Source: Mauremys mutica (Eukaryota > Chordata > Testudines > Geoemydidae). Taken from it: a DNA stretch of 64,000 nucleotides. The first letter of the stretch is position 1; each line of letters starts with the position of its first letter. The translations under genes were made by a program, and so were the position numbers. The stretch is taken from positions 22,651,225 through 22,715,224 of the forward strand of contig NC_059073.1 of assembly GCF_020497125.1 (NCBI RefSeq), written 5' to 3'. This document shows positions 24,720-34,621 of the stretch, in pieces. The notes under the pieces are model-generated. The model saw only the letters and a list, made by a program, of their open reading frames with translations. It was not told the origin of the DNA and ran no database searches.

Positions 24720-26100
24720 TGCCCCTCTGTGGTCAGGCACAGAGCTGCAGGAGAGTCCTGCCTCACTTTCCCTTCACCCAGAGTATAAACATGTCCAGAC
24801 CAGTTTGGGGTATTAAAGAATATCCTCTGTGGAGGGACTCCTTTATTTAACAGAAAGATGAACACAGGCATACATAACACTTTTCTATCTCAGCTTCCTG
24901 GCTGAGGGGTTCAGTCATTCCCAGTCTGTCACCTCTCTTGAGTATTTGTCTCCAGCCAGGATCTTCCTCTGGTTGCTCTCGCCCCAGGTCTGCTGATGCT
25001 GCTGGGGTGGAGTCTTCCTCTAATGTTAGAGGCTATGGAGGTCTCCCAAGGGGCACCCCAAAATACCAGACTGGGCTCTCTGGGCTGTCTGCCCACCATG
25101 ACTCTCACAGGTGGGTGAGGAGCCCTGGTGGGCCAGCCTATACTCTACCTTGGTCCCGAGGCCCCCCGGGGATATCAGTTGGCAGCTCCTTCACGGGGCT
25201 GTGAGCGTGGGCATGTACTTGGTGCAGTTCACCCCCGTCCTGGACACCTGCCCCTTCTGCGGTGTGTGGGAGACCCTGGCGCATGTTTACTTGGAGCGTG
25301 CCAGGTTGCAGCCTCTATTCTGGGTCCTCTTAGATATCCTGTTACATTTTTGGTTGCACTTTTGCCCTCACCTTCTTATCTATGCACTTCCCATCCGTAG
25401 CCCCAGAAAGTCATGGGACCTCCTGGTCAAGCTCCTCCTAGCCCTGGCCAAAATGGCCATCTATAAAACCAGGGAGAGGAGGTTGGCTGACGGGGTCTTC
25501 TGTGACTGTGGGACCTATTTCTGATCCTCCATCCACTCATGCATCCGGGCAGAGTTCCTCTGGGCAGTGTCCGCTGGCTCTCTTGATGCCTTGGAGGAGC
25601 AGTGAGCGCTGTCCGGGGTTCTCTGCTCAGTGTTCCCATCAGGTTCGCTTCCTGGATCCCAACAGGATGACTCTCACGGAAGAATCCTCCCCTTTCCTGA
25701 AGCATTTCTTCCAGCTCCCCGGCCTGGTAGGCTCCCCAGGGAGCTCTCAGTTTCCACAGTCCCCCTTTAGGCTTTCTGCCCTAGGAGTTTGCCTTTCGCT
25801 TAACCCACACTCCCTGCCCTGGGAGCACAGATTCTTCCCAGCTCAATCTTCCTGCATTGGAAGCATTGCTTCTGCCTAAATCAGTCTCTCTATCCTAGGA
25901 GTTCAGCTTGTGCCTGGTTCAGGCTCCCTGGGAGCTCCCCTGTTCCGAAGCTTCCTTCATTCTCAGGAGTCGCTGTCTAACTGAGGTTCTTAGCTTTTTG
26001 TTGCACCCAGGTGCTTCCCTGCCTAATTAACTGCCTCCCACATACTCAGTGAGTTAACTACTCCATGGTGTACCTGAGTTGCTTCATTCCCCCTTGTGGA
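24720..26100. repeat. LTR-like/GC-rich repeat region containing a LINE fragment
   Basis: The outer parts resemble turtle LTR sequence read backwards: the 'ggagggactcctttatttaa' and 'cagaaagatgaacacaggca' region on the left, and a CT-rich region with 'gctcccctgttcc' and a 'taattaactgcctccca' end on the right. The central part is a Tx1-like LINE fragment listed separately. The edges are approximate and I could not fix target duplications. Confidence 0.35.
25086..25690 (+). pseudogene. Tx1-like LINE ORF2 C-terminal fragment (zf-RVT region), broken
   Basis: The frame 25111-25524 begins at a GTG and runs 137 codons. It matches the C-terminal part of a Tx1/L1-like ORF2 product as I know it from turtle annotations: a 'WASLYSTLVPRPPGDISW' run, then 'LLHGAV', then a zinc-knuckle-like block TCPFCG ... 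ETLAHVYLE. The expected zinc ligands are Cys47, Cys50, His58 and a Cys at 63, but position 63 is Arg (codon CGT, one change from TGT). After the stop at 25522 the similarity continues in the same frame (AEFLWAVSAGSLDALEEQ) and hits further stops, so the gene is decayed. The endonuclease and reverse transcriptase core are not present. Family assignment is from memory of the motif pattern. Confidence 0.65.
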
Positions 26101-26106
26101 GCCCGA

Positions 26107-26400
26107 GGGCTTGTCTACACTACTGCGCGGGGTCAAGCCAAGATACGCAACTTCAGCTACGTGAATAGCACAGCTGAAGTCGACATACTTAGATCTACTT
26201 ACTGCAGAGTCTTCACTGTGGTAAGTCGACACTTGACCCTCTCCCGTTAACTCCACTTGCACTTCTCGTTCTGGTGGAGTACCGGAGTCGACGGGAGAGC
26301 GCTCAGTGGTCGATTTATCATGTGTTGTATAGATGTGATAAATCAACCCCCGCTGGATCCATCACTGCCCACCGATCTGGCGGGTAGTGTAGACAAGCCC
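26107..26400. mobile_element. Harbinger-like MITE (GGGCTTGTCTACACTAC ends)
   Basis: Perfect 17-base terminal inverted repeats: 'gggcttgtctacactac' at 26107-26123 and 'gtagtgtagacaagccc' at 26384-26400. The length is 294 bp, non-coding. The interior has several 'gtcgac' sites, a habit of this MITE group. A clear TTA/TAA duplication is not visible here. Confidence 0.75.
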
Positions 26401-26402
26401 CA

Positions 26403-27093
26403 GGACCTGGTCTATACTACAGAGTTAGGTCGATGTAAGGTCAACTGTATTACTAATATCGTCTGTTGGTTGTCATTCTTGTCAATTTCACTGCTCCATG
26501 CTGGAGTCGTGAAATGGACAAGAAAGACAGGCTGTCACTGGGGCAGGTGGGAGCTCCAGCTAGAGCCTGGCTGACCACCAGCTCCCCACTCCCAGATGGG
26601 CTGCACCTGCCCTACTCCCTGCTAGGAGCCTGGCTGCACCTTGGGTCCCGTTTCCCTGCTCCCAGCCCAGCTGCTGCCTGGGCTCCCTGCTCCAAGCTGA
26701 GATGCGCCCACCCAACTCCCTGCTCCCAGATGGGCTGCTGCCTGGGCTCCTGGCTTCCCACAGGGAGCCTGGGTGCTGCCCAGAGGCTCCCATCTGCCCA
26801 GAGGCTCCAAGGCTCCTGGCTCCCTGCTAGGGTCCACTGCAGAGTTCCCCGCTGAGAGCTGGGGGGAGGGAGGGGGCAGCCGGGCTCCTGGCAGGGACTG
26901 CATGTGGAGCTGAGAGCCTGGGCTCTCAGCTCCACCCACTGCCCCTCTGAAGTCAGTTCAAGTGCTCCAGGTGAGGACAGTCACTCCAGACAGGGGGAGG
27001 GTAACGTGCACTTCACCACCTTAGTAATTACTGCAGTGGTTGTAAGCCGGCCTGACATAGGTTGATTTAAGTGTCTAGTGTAGATATACCCTA
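26403..27093. mobile_element. Second Harbinger-like MITE with GC-rich tandem core
   Basis: The left end 'gacctggtctatactacaga' pairs with the right end 'gtgtctagtgtagatatacc'. It belongs to the same family as the element at 59728-60453. The core (26560-26940) is GC-rich with degenerate repeats of 'ctgctgcctgggctcc' type, which open overlapping frames of up to 129 codons on both strands; these are compositional, not genes. It lies two bases from the previous MITE. Confidence 0.65.
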
Positions 27094-27990
27094 TAAGAGG
27101 TAAATTGGGCCCCTGAACCTTTCAGGACTGTAAAGTGGCTAAGACCTTCTGTAATGAACTATACTCTGGAATCCTGGGAGGAATCTTGCTGCCCTTAGCC
27201 AGAGTCACAACAAGAAGGAATGCAATGCTTGGTGGCCTTTTTGTATTGAGAACTAGAGTAGCTGAACTGTTTTGAGATTACGTTAAAGCTATTGCTTTGA
27301 GGAGTCACCTGGAAAAGATGGACACCTTTGCACTGCTATGGACAACTTTGCACTGCAAGTTATAATTGCTAAGATACTTTGAAAGAAAGGCTTTTCATTG
27401 GTTTGGTTTGTTCTGTATCTATCCTTTTCTTTGTTTTTCTGTTGTCTCTTATCTGCCAAGGCTAAAGGATGACAGCCTACCACGCATCCTAGCTGACAAC
27501 CCTCACCATCTGCCTTCTGTCTGACAGTAAAGAGGAGTCTCTCTCTCTCCCCTTTTCCTGTCTTCTTGTCTGTCTGAATTTGTTAGTGTTTAGTACTGGG
27601 AAACCTGATTTGACCAAAGTAGCAGCTTTGTAAGTCAGCTGGTCTTTTCATTTTTGTTCATTTGGTATAACTCAGTTCATTCTTTCTATTGGTAACATAT
27701 GGGTTAAAACTGGTTTTCTAACTTGCCATTTTCTTTGTGTTTTTGATATAATAAAGATAGAAGGTTTATTACTATATGTGGTTATTAAGTATTTAACCCT
27801 TCAATGGTGAGAAAAGACACTAACAATTTCAGTTTCAGCCATGGGGTATAATTGATATGATTTTAATCCTAAACCAGTGATCTTTTAATAACTGGCAGAA
27901 ACAAACCCTCAGTTCTGAGCTCACCCCAACTGTAGGGGTAGCTCAAATCCAGATTCAAACTTGAGCGCAGGCTTGTCTCTGCTGTTAAGT
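27094..27990. other. Non-coding DNA, nothing firmly recognised
   Basis: Contains a pyrimidine-rich stretch (27538-27575) and an AATAAA near 27749. The look is that of an old LTR or 3' UTR, but I could not establish ends or duplications. Confidence 0.35.
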
Positions 27991-27993
27991 CAT

Positions 27994-28172
27994 CTAGCCT
28001 CTGTTCGTCAGAGGATGGAGATGGATGGCAGGAGAGAGATCACTTGATCATTGCCTGTTAGGTTCACTCGCTCAGGGGCACCTGGCATTGGCCACTGTCG
28101 GTAGACAGATACTGGGCTAGATGGACCTTTGGTCTGACCCGGTACGGCCTTTCTTATGTTCTTATGTAGTCC
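27994..28172 (+). mobile_element. CR1 LINE 3' tail (short copy)
   Basis: Forward orientation of the ATAAGAACATAAGAA-type CR1: 'ggggcacctggcattggcca' then 'gatggacctttggtctgacc', ending 'ttcttatgttcttatg'. Only about 180 bp remain. Confidence 0.8.
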
Positions 28173-28204
28173 ACCTTCCCTACAATATGCTGTCTATTGC
28201 TTTG

Positions 28205-30240
28205 TTCATAGAATCATAGAATCATAGAATCTCAGGGTTGGAAGGGACCTCAGGAGGTCATCTAGTCCAACCCCCTGCTCAAAGCAGGACCAAACCCAAC
28301 TAAATCATCCCAGCCAGGGCTTTGTCAAGCCTGACCTTAAAAACCTCTAAGGAAGGAGATGCCACTACCTCCCTAGGTAACTCATTCCAGTTCTTCACCA
28401 CCCTACTAGTGAAAAAGTTTTTCCTAATGTCCAACCTAAACCTCCCCCTCTGCAACTTGAGACCATTACTCCTTGTTCTGTCATCTTCTACCACTGAGAA
28501 CAGTCTAGATCCATCCTCTTTGGAACCCCCTTTCAGGTAGTTGAAAGCAGCTATCAAATCCCCCCTCATTCTTCTCTTCTGCAGGCTAAACAATCCCAGT
28601 TCCCTCAGCCTCTCCTCATAAGTCATGTGCTCCAGCCCCCTAATCATTTTTGTTGCCCTCCGCTGGACTCTCTCCAATTTGTCCACATCCTTCTTGTAGT
28701 GTGGGGCCCAAAACTGGACACAGTACTCCAAATGAGGCCTCACCAGTGCTGAGTAGAGGGGAATGATCACATCCCTCGATCTGCTGGAAATGCCCCTACT
28801 TATACAACCCAAAATGCCATTAGCCTTCTTGGCAACAAGGGCACACTGTTGACTCATATTCAGCTTTTCGTCCACCGTAACCCCTAGGTCCTTTTCTGCA
28901 GAACTGCTGCCCAGCCATTCGGTCCCTAGTCTGTAGCAGTGCATGGGATTCTTCCGTCCTAAGTGCAGGACTCTGCACTTGTCCTTGTTGAACCTCATCA
29001 TATTTCTTTTGGCCCAATCCTCTAATTTGTCTAGGTCCCTCTGTATCCTAGCCCTACCCTCCAGCGTATCAACCACTCCTCCCAGTTTAGTGTCATCTGC
29101 AATCTTGCTAAGGGTGCAGTCCATACCATCCTCCAGATCGTTAATGAAGATATTGAATAAAACCGCCCCCAGCACCGACCCTTGGGGCACTCCACTTGAT
29201 ACCGGCTGCCAACTAGACATGGAACCATTGATCACTACCCGTTGAGCCCGACCATCTAGCCAGTTTTCTATCCACCTTACCGTCCATTCATCCAGCCCAT
29301 ACTTCTTTAACTTGCTGGCAAGAATACTGTGGGAGACTGTATCAAAAGCTTTGCTAAAGTCCAGAAATAGCACATCCACTGCTTTCCCCTCATCCACAGA
29401 GCCGGTTATCTCATCATAGAAGGCAATTAGGTTAGTTAGGCATGGCTTGCCCTTGGTGAATCCATGCTGACTGTTCCTGATCACTTTCCCCTCCTTTAAG
29501 TGGTTCAGGATTGATTCCTTGAGGACCTGTTCCATGATTTTTCCAGGGACTGAGGTGAGACTGATTGGCCTGTAGTTCCCTGGATCTTCCTTCTTCCCTT
29601 TTTTAAAGATGGGCACTACATTAGCCTTTTTCCAGTCATCCGGGACTTCCCCCGATCGCCATGATTTTTCAAAGATAATGGCCAATGGCTCTGCAATCTC
29701 ATCGGCCAACTCCTTTAGCACCCTCGGATGCAGCGCATCCGGCCCCATGGACTTGTGCTCGTCCAGCTTTCCTAAATAGCCCCGAACTACTTCTTTCTCC
29801 ACAGAGAGCTGGTCTCCTCCTCCCCATACCGTGCTGCAGAGTGCAGCTGTCTGGGAGCTGACCTTGTCTGTGAAGACAGAGGCAAAAAAAGCATTGAGTA
29901 CACTAGCTTTCTCCACATCCTCTGTCACTAGGTTCCCTCCCTCATTCAGCAAGGGGCCCACACTTTCCTTGACTTTCTTCCTGTTGCTAACATACCTAAA
30001 GAAACCCTTCTTGTTACTCCTAACATCTCCGGCTAGCTGCAATTCCAAGTGTGATTTGGCCTTCCTAATTTCACACCTGCATGCCTGAGCAATACTTTTA
30101 TACTCCTCCCTGGTTATTTGTCCAATCTTCCAATTCTTGTAAGCTGTTTATTTGTGTTTAAGACGAGCAAGGATTTCACTGTTAAGCCAAGCTGGTCGCC
30201 TGCCATATTTACTTTTCTTCCTACACATTGTTCAGTCTAG
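28205..30240 (-). mobile_element. CR1 LINE, 5'-truncated, about 2.0 kb
   Basis: The left edge carries three copies of 'catagaat', the reverse complement of the CR1 3' terminal repeat. The 3' UTR, the reverse transcriptase frame and part of the linker upstream follow on the minus strand, until similarity stops near 30235. The ORF1 product and the apurinic endonuclease domain are missing, so this copy cannot move by itself. Upstream of 30048 the frame stays open to a TAA near 30150, inside a K-H-K-stop-T-A-Y-K-N-W-K stretch, so the N-terminal edge of the surviving frame is set by a mutation rather than a start codon. Confidence 0.92.
28300..30048 (-). CDS. CR1 reverse transcriptase (ORF2 C-terminal part), uninterrupted frame
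   Basis: The 582-codon frame (first codon TTG, not a real start) encodes the reverse transcriptase that primes cDNA synthesis at nicked target DNA. Visible blocks are [19 protein letters not shown] (about 158-176), [14 protein letters not shown] (194-207), [12 protein letters not shown] (225-236) with catalytic Asp230, [10 protein letters not shown] (285-294), and IADDT (316-320) with catalytic Asp318 and Asp319. CR1 proteins usually have Phe or Tyr before ADD; here it is Ile, one base away from Phe. Residues 365-582 form the C-terminal CR1 region ([37 protein letters not shown]) and end with LDKALAGMI. It lacks the upstream endonuclease domain. No premature stop over 1.7 kb suggests a young insertion. 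Confidence 0.9.
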   Translation of the reverse strand: MELQLAGDVRSNKKGFFRYVSNRKKVKESVGPLLNEGGNLVTEDVEKASVLNAFFASVFTDKVSSQTAALCSTVWGGGDQLSVEKEVVRGYLGKLDEHKSMGPDALHPRVLKELADEIAEPLAIIFEKSWRSGEVPDDWKKANVVPIFKKGKKEDPGNYRPISLTSVPGKIMEQVLKESILNHLKEGKVIRNSQHGFTKGKPCLTNLIAFYDEITGSVDEGKAVDVLFLDFSKAFDTVSHSILASKLKKYGLDEWTVRWIENWLDGRAQRVVINGSMSSWQPVSSGVPQGSVLGAVLFNIFINDLEDGMDCTLSKIADDTKLGGVVDTLEGRARIQRDLDKLEDWAKRNMMRFNKDKCRVLHLGRKNPMHCYRLGTEWLGSSSAEKDLGVTVDEKLNMSQQCALVAKKANGILGCISRGISSRSRDVIIPLYSALVRPHLEYCVQFWAPHYKKDVDKLERVQRRATKMIRGLEHMTYEERLRELGLFSLQKRRMRGDLIAAFNYLKGGSKEDGSRLFSVVEDDRTRSNGLKLQRGRFRLDIRKNFFTSRVVKNWNELPREVVASPSLEVFKVRLDKALAGMI

Positions 30241-30624
30241 TCTATAAGATTCATAACCAAATTGTGCATAATTTGATAATATAGACTCTGATTCAGCAAG
30301 GTACTTAACCACTAACTTAAACCATGTGAGTAGTCAATGGGACCTTCCTGTCCTTATTAGACATGTGCTGAAGTGGAGCCATAATTCCTAGATATAGCTT
30401 TGAGTGCATGTCCTTTGAATATGGATCACTGTCTTGAGTGGAAAGAATGCAACGCAAATGTAGGTTTGCAGCATCTGGTAGCATGGATCTTTCCATGTGG
30501 AATGCCACTGATGAGCCAGTGCAGGATTTCCCATCCTTTTCTATAGTATTCTTCCATCAAACAAAGAACCTATGGCTTCCATAACCCTAACATATGCACT
30601 GAAGATATTTTAGTTGGCTCCTTT
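30241..30624. other. Non-coding DNA with a palindromic repeat piece
   Basis: 30283-30350 carries 'gattcagcaaggtacttaac' and 'catgtgagtagtcaatggga', one arm of the well-dispersed 'acttaagcatgtg' palindromic repeat also present at 11388. The rest is featureless. Confidence 0.4.
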
Positions 30625-31455
30625 TCCAAAAAGGGACCCTGGCAACTCTGGTCAGCACCGCTGATGGGGTCATTAAAAGTCCGGTCAGCAGTGCTGCAGG
30701 GATAAGGCAGGCTAGTCCCTACCTGTCCTGGCTCTGTGCTGCACCCTGGAAGTGGCCAGCAGGTCCAGCTCCTAGGCGGGGGGCCACGGGCTCCGCACGC
30801 TGCCCCTGCCTTGAGCATTGGCTCCATACTCCCATTGGCCGGGAACCATGGCCAATAGGAGCTGCGGGGGTGGTGCCTGCAGGCAAGAGCAGCACACAGA
30901 GCTGCCTGCAATGCCTCTGCCTAGGAGACAGAGCTGCTGGCCACTTCCAGGGCGCAACATGGAGCCAGGACAGGCAGGAAGCCTGCCTTAGCCTCCCCGC
31001 TACACCGTTGATCAGGTAAGTCTATACCCCAACCATGAGCCCCTACCCCCTGCCCTAGTCCTGAGCCCCCCTCAAAACCCAGATCCCCCTCCTGAACTCC
31101 AAACCTCTCATCCCCGGCCCCACCCCAGACCCTGGACCCCCAGATGGAGCCCTCACCCTCTGCACCCCAACCCCCTGACCCAGCCTGGAGCCTCCTACCT
31201 CATGCTGAAGCCCACATTTCTGGCCCAACCTCAGAGCCTGCACCCCCAGTTAGAGCCCTCCTGCCCCCAAACCGCCTGCCCCAGCCCAGTGAATGAGTGA
31301 GGGTGGGGGAGAGCGAGCCACCAAGGAAGGGGGAATGTAGTGATCGGGGGGCAGGGCCATGGGAAAGGAGCGGGGCAGGGGGAGTGGCCTTGACGAAGGG
31401 ACAGGATAGGGTGTTTGGTTTTGTGTGATTAGAAAGTTGGCAGCCCTATCCCATG
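30625..31455. mobile_element. GC-rich hAT-like MITE, about 0.8 kb
   Basis: The right end is 'agaaagttggcagccct', the reverse complement of an AGGGCTGCCAACTTTCT terminus. The left part contains 'gtcagcaccgctgatggggt' and a nearly palindromic core ('cccattggccgggaaccatg' against 'gccaataggagctgcgg'). It is C-rich between 31020 and 31290. Short open frames on the minus strand here have no domain. Confidence 0.55.
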
Positions 31456-31570
31456 GCTCTTTTCTGTTCTGGGTGAATACTGTTTTTATAGTGCATATAT
31501 GCTCCTGGTCTCTTGGATTAGGGAATTTTTATGAAGGAGAAGGCATTGTAGGACTGCTTTTAAAAAGTGT

Positions 31571-31584
31571 ACCTGCTGGTTGGT
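31571..31584. repeat. Left 14-bp target site duplication of the inverted PLE
   Basis: ACCTGCTGGTTGGT occurs here and again at 33662-33675, exactly bordering the head-to-head PLE. All 14 bases match. Confidence 0.9.
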
Positions 31585-31867
31585 AAAAAAAACAGGAGTA
31601 CTTGTGGCACCTTAAAGACTAACAAATTTATTTTAGCATGAGCTTTCGTGAGCTAAAGCTCACTTCTTCAGATGCATAGAATGGAACACACAGACAGGAG
31701 ATATTTATACATACAGAGAACATGAAAAGGTGGAAGTATGCATACCAACAGGCAGAGTCTAATCAATTGAGATGAGCTATCGTTAGCAGGAGGGAAAAAA
31801 CTTTTTGAAGTGATAATTAAGATGACCCATAGAAGGTGTGAGGAGAACTTAACATAGGGAAATAGAT

Positions 31868-32620
31868 TCAATTGGTGTAATGACCCAACCATTCCCAGTC
31901 TTTGTTTAGACCACAGTTAATAGTATCTAGTTTGTATATTAATTCAAGTTCAGCAGTTTCTCTTTGGAGTCTGTTTTTGAAGTTTTGATGTTGCTTTTCC
32001 ACAATTTCAGCCCGTGCACGGTGACGGAAGCAATCTATGTAGAAGTCTAGTCTGTTGTTTCGACCCTCTGGAGGAGTCCATGCAGAATCCTTTTTATTAT
32101 AGCGGTGGTAGGAAGGATTCTGTGGGTTAGTATGTAGTTCAGAGGTGTGTTGGAAGTATTCTTTGAGTCGGAGACGGCGAAAGTAGGATTCTAGGTCACC
32201 GCAAAACTGTATCATATTCGTGGATCTGGAAGGACAAAAGGAGAGTCCCCGAGATAGGACAGATTCTTCTGCTGGGCTAAGAGAATAGCTGGAAAGATTA
32301 ACAATATTGTTGGATGGGTTAAGGGAGCTATTGTTGTGGCTCCTTGTGCCATGTAGCAGTTTAGACAGTTTAGTGTCCTTTTTCTTTTGTAGAGAAGCAA
32401 AGTTTTTGTTGTAAATGGCTTGTCTAGTTTTTGTAAAGTTTATCCATGAGGAAGTTTGTGTAGAAGGTTGGTTTTTCATCAGAATATCTAGTTTAGAGAG
32501 TTCAGTCTTAATCTTCCCCTGTTTGCTGTATAGGATACAACCGTATTTGCTCCAATCCCTCAGACAGAGATAAACACCTACAAGATCTCTATCAAGCATT
32601 CTTAAACCTACAATACCCAC
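31868..32620 (-). pseudogene. PLE protein, N-terminal region fused to C-terminal tail
   Basis: 250-codon open frame. Residues 1 to about 33 are translated from antisense of the opposite half and are not PLE protein. Residues 34-210 resemble the region before and at the start of the PLE reverse transcriptase, including NLSSYSLSPAEESVLSRGLSFCP (108-130). Residues 212-250 (QNFKNRL ... DWEWLGHYTN) are the extreme C-terminus, identical to the other half apart from one residue (Y for C at 229). The catalytic reverse transcriptase and the endonuclease are deleted between them. The join is at a 'caaaacttcaaaaacag'-type sequence also present in the other half, suggesting a microhomology or template jump. 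It cannot be a functional polymerase. Confidence 0.75.
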
Positions 32621-33345
32621 CTACTGAAGTGAAAAAACAGATTGACAGAGCCAGAAGAGTACCCAGAAGCCACCTACTACAGGACAGGCCTAAAAAAGAA
32701 AATAACAGAACACCACTAGCCATCACCTACAGCCCCCAACAAAAACCTCTCCAGCGCATCATCAAAGATTTACAACCTATCCTTAAAGATGATCCCTCAG
32801 TCTCACAGATCTTGGGAGATAGGCCAGTCCTCGCTTATAGACAGCCTCCCAACCTGAAGCAAATACTCACCAGCAACCGCACACCATACAACATAAACAC
32901 TAACCCAGGAACCTATCCTTGCAATAAAGCCCGATGCCAGCTCTGTCCACATATCCATTCAAGTGACACCATCACAGGACCTAATCGCATCAGACACACC
33001 ATCAGGGGCTCGTACACCTGCACATCTACCAACGTGATATATGCCATCATGTGCCAGCAATGCCCCTCTGCCATGTACATTGGCCAAACCGGACAGTCTC
33101 TACGCAAAAGAATAAATGGACACAAATCTGACATCAGGAATCATAACATTCAAAAACCAGTGGGAGAACACTTCAACCTCTCTAACCACTCAGTGACAGA
33201 CTTGAAGGTGGCAATTTTGCAACAAAAAAACTTCAAAAACAGACTCCAAAGAGAAACTGCTGAACTTGAATTAATATGCAAACTAGATACTATTAACTGT
33301 GGTCTAAACAAAGACTGGGAATGGTTGGGTCATTACACCAATTGA
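32540..33345 (+). pseudogene. PLE GIY-YIG endonuclease domain (C-terminal part), open
   Basis: The frame is open from the junction and includes the 238 codons 32629-33345 (first codon GTG). It encodes the linker and GIY-YIG endonuclease that nicks target DNA in Penelope-like elements. Using numbering from 32629: a cysteine/histidine cluster C98, C103, C106, H108/H110 precedes the nuclease; VIYAI (136-140) is the GIY-like strand; MYIGQT (149-154) is the YIG strand; LRKRINGH (158-165) supplies the conserved Arg and His; Glu180 in VGEHF is the likely metal-binding glutamate. All the expected residues are present. The protein ends DWEWLGHYTN. Without the reverse transcriptase it is only a domain remnant, but it would fold if translated. 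Confidence 0.85.
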
Positions 33346-33661
33346 ATCTATTTCCCTATGTTAAGTTCTCCTCACACCTTCTATGGGTCATCTTAATTAT
33401 CACTTCAAAAAGTTTTTTCCCTCCTGCTAACGATAGCTCATCTCAATTGATTAGACTCTGCCTGTTGGTATGCATACTTCCACCTTTTCATGTTCTCTGT
33501 ATGTATAAATATCTCCTGTCTGTGTGTTCCATTCTATGCATCCGAAGAAGTGAGCTTTAGCTCATGAAAGCTCATGCTAAAATAAATTTGTTAGTCTTTA
33601 AGGTGCCACAAGTACTCCTGGTTTTTTTGCGGATACAGACTAACACGGCTGCTACTCTGAA

Positions 33662-33675
33662 ACCTGCTGGTTGGT
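33662..33675. repeat. Right 14-bp target site duplication of the inverted PLE
   Basis: Second copy of ACCTGCTGGTTGGT; see the left copy at 31571. Confidence 0.9.
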
Positions 33676-33930
33676 GTGAGGTTATTCTGAGTATGCATTA
33701 AAGTCATTGGGCTTCTGCGGGCATTTGTGCACACAAGGGTAAGTAGGATATTGATGCATGCAAATTGGGATCAATGTCTGTGCAAACTGGGTATTTGATT
33801 CATAGCGGGCCATTTCTACTAGCAAATACTCAGTTTGTCTGCATTGGTGGTAATTGTGCATGCATATTTGAAAAGTAGGATCTGCTAGACATCCTAATGT
33901 TTTGATGTTTTAATAAGTTTTGTATAACCC

Positions 33931-34616
33931 TGTAGCAGGGTGGACCCTGCTCCTGCTGAGAGGGGTTTAAAAGCGGCCTCGCAGGGCTCCAGAGCGGTGG
34001 CTCTAAAAGCTGGGCTGATTGAGGAAGTGGCTGCAGCTGGGCCACACCCCAATCAGGCCACAGCTGGCCCCTATAAAAGGCCAGGGAAGCCAGAAGCCCA
34101 GACAGTCTCTCTCTGCCTTCAGAGAGAGAAGGGCCTAGCTGCAGGGAGCTTGAGACTGGATACCTGAGTGAAGCAGGGCTGGGGAAAGGCTGGGGAGCTC
34201 CAGCCTGGAAAGCCCCAGGCTGCGGCCTAGCAGTGGGCCAACAGGTACTAGGGGTTGCAGAGGGCAGCCCAGGGGTAGGCCAAGGCAGCAGGTCCAAACC
34301 CCTTTGCCTGTGATGAGTAGGCTGATACTGCAGTCTGCCCCAGAGTGTGGGGCTAGACAATGACTGGCAGTAGCCATATACTGAGGCAAGGTGGGGATAG
34401 AGGGTGAGGGTTCCCTGGGCAGGGGAAACCCAGAGAGAACGGGGTTACTGCTAAGGGGCAGCACCCCATGTAAAAGGGCACTGGGTCCAGGGAGGGACAC
34501 GAGGGTCTGAAGACAGGCGGATCACCAGCCTGCAGAGGGCGCTCCAGGCTGGAACAGAGCTAATTCCCAGAGTCACCAGAAGGAGGCACCGCAGGGGGTG
34601 AGTCCGGCCCGTTACA
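33931..34616 (+). mobile_element. Solo LTR, 686 bp, with 5-bp target duplication
   Basis: It begins TGTAGC and ends GTTACA (TG...CA with short inverted ends) and is flanked by AACCC at 33926-33930 and 34617-34621. A TATA box (CTATAAAAGG) sits at 34071-34080, about 140 bases in, giving plus orientation. The five-base duplication fits Gypsy-type elements or some endogenous retroviruses. No internal coding region remains, so this is the product of LTR-LTR recombination. Open frames inside (176 codons on the minus strand) are incidental. Confidence 0.88.
34071..34080 (+). promoter_or_regulatory. TATA box of the solo LTR
   Basis: CTATAAAAGG lies in the expected U3 part of the LTR. It could still drive transcription into 34.6 kb and beyond; activity is inferred only. 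Confidence 0.5.
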
Positions 34617-34621
34617 AACCC

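Larger units (their letters stand above)
31585..33661 (+). mobile_element. Head-to-head inverted Penelope-like element
   Basis: Two PLE pieces point outward from a junction near 32533. The left half (minus strand, 31585 to about 32532) ends in the 3' tail read backwards. The right half (plus strand, about 32533-33661) ends in the same tail. Roughly 400 bp of tail are almost identical in both arms. The whole unit is bordered by one perfect 14-bp target duplication, so it was inserted in one event. The right arm carries about 36 extra terminal bases ('gcggatacagactaacacgg' then 'ctgctactctgaaa'); the left arm stops at an A-run just inside this. No reverse transcriptase core is present, so the copy is dead. 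PLEs are known for tandem or inverted terminal copies; this arrangement fits that family. Confidence 0.88.

Noticed and set aside
28205..28229. Microsatellite (catagaat)n as an independent locus
   Set aside because: It is the 3' terminal repeat of the CR1 on the minus strand.
28300..30048. Treating the 582-codon frame as a host gene
   Set aside because: It carries reverse transcriptase motifs and lies within a CR1 with a typical 3' terminal repeat; its first codon is TTG and the frame is closed upstream by a mutation.
31585..33661. Twin-priming 5' inversion of a single PLE copy
   Set aside because: A simple 5' inversion would leave the tail at one end only; here both ends carry the 3' tail and C-terminal coding sequence.
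33830..34500. Minus-strand frames of 121-176 codons
   Set aside because: They lie antisense inside a solo LTR defined by TG...CA ends and a target duplication.
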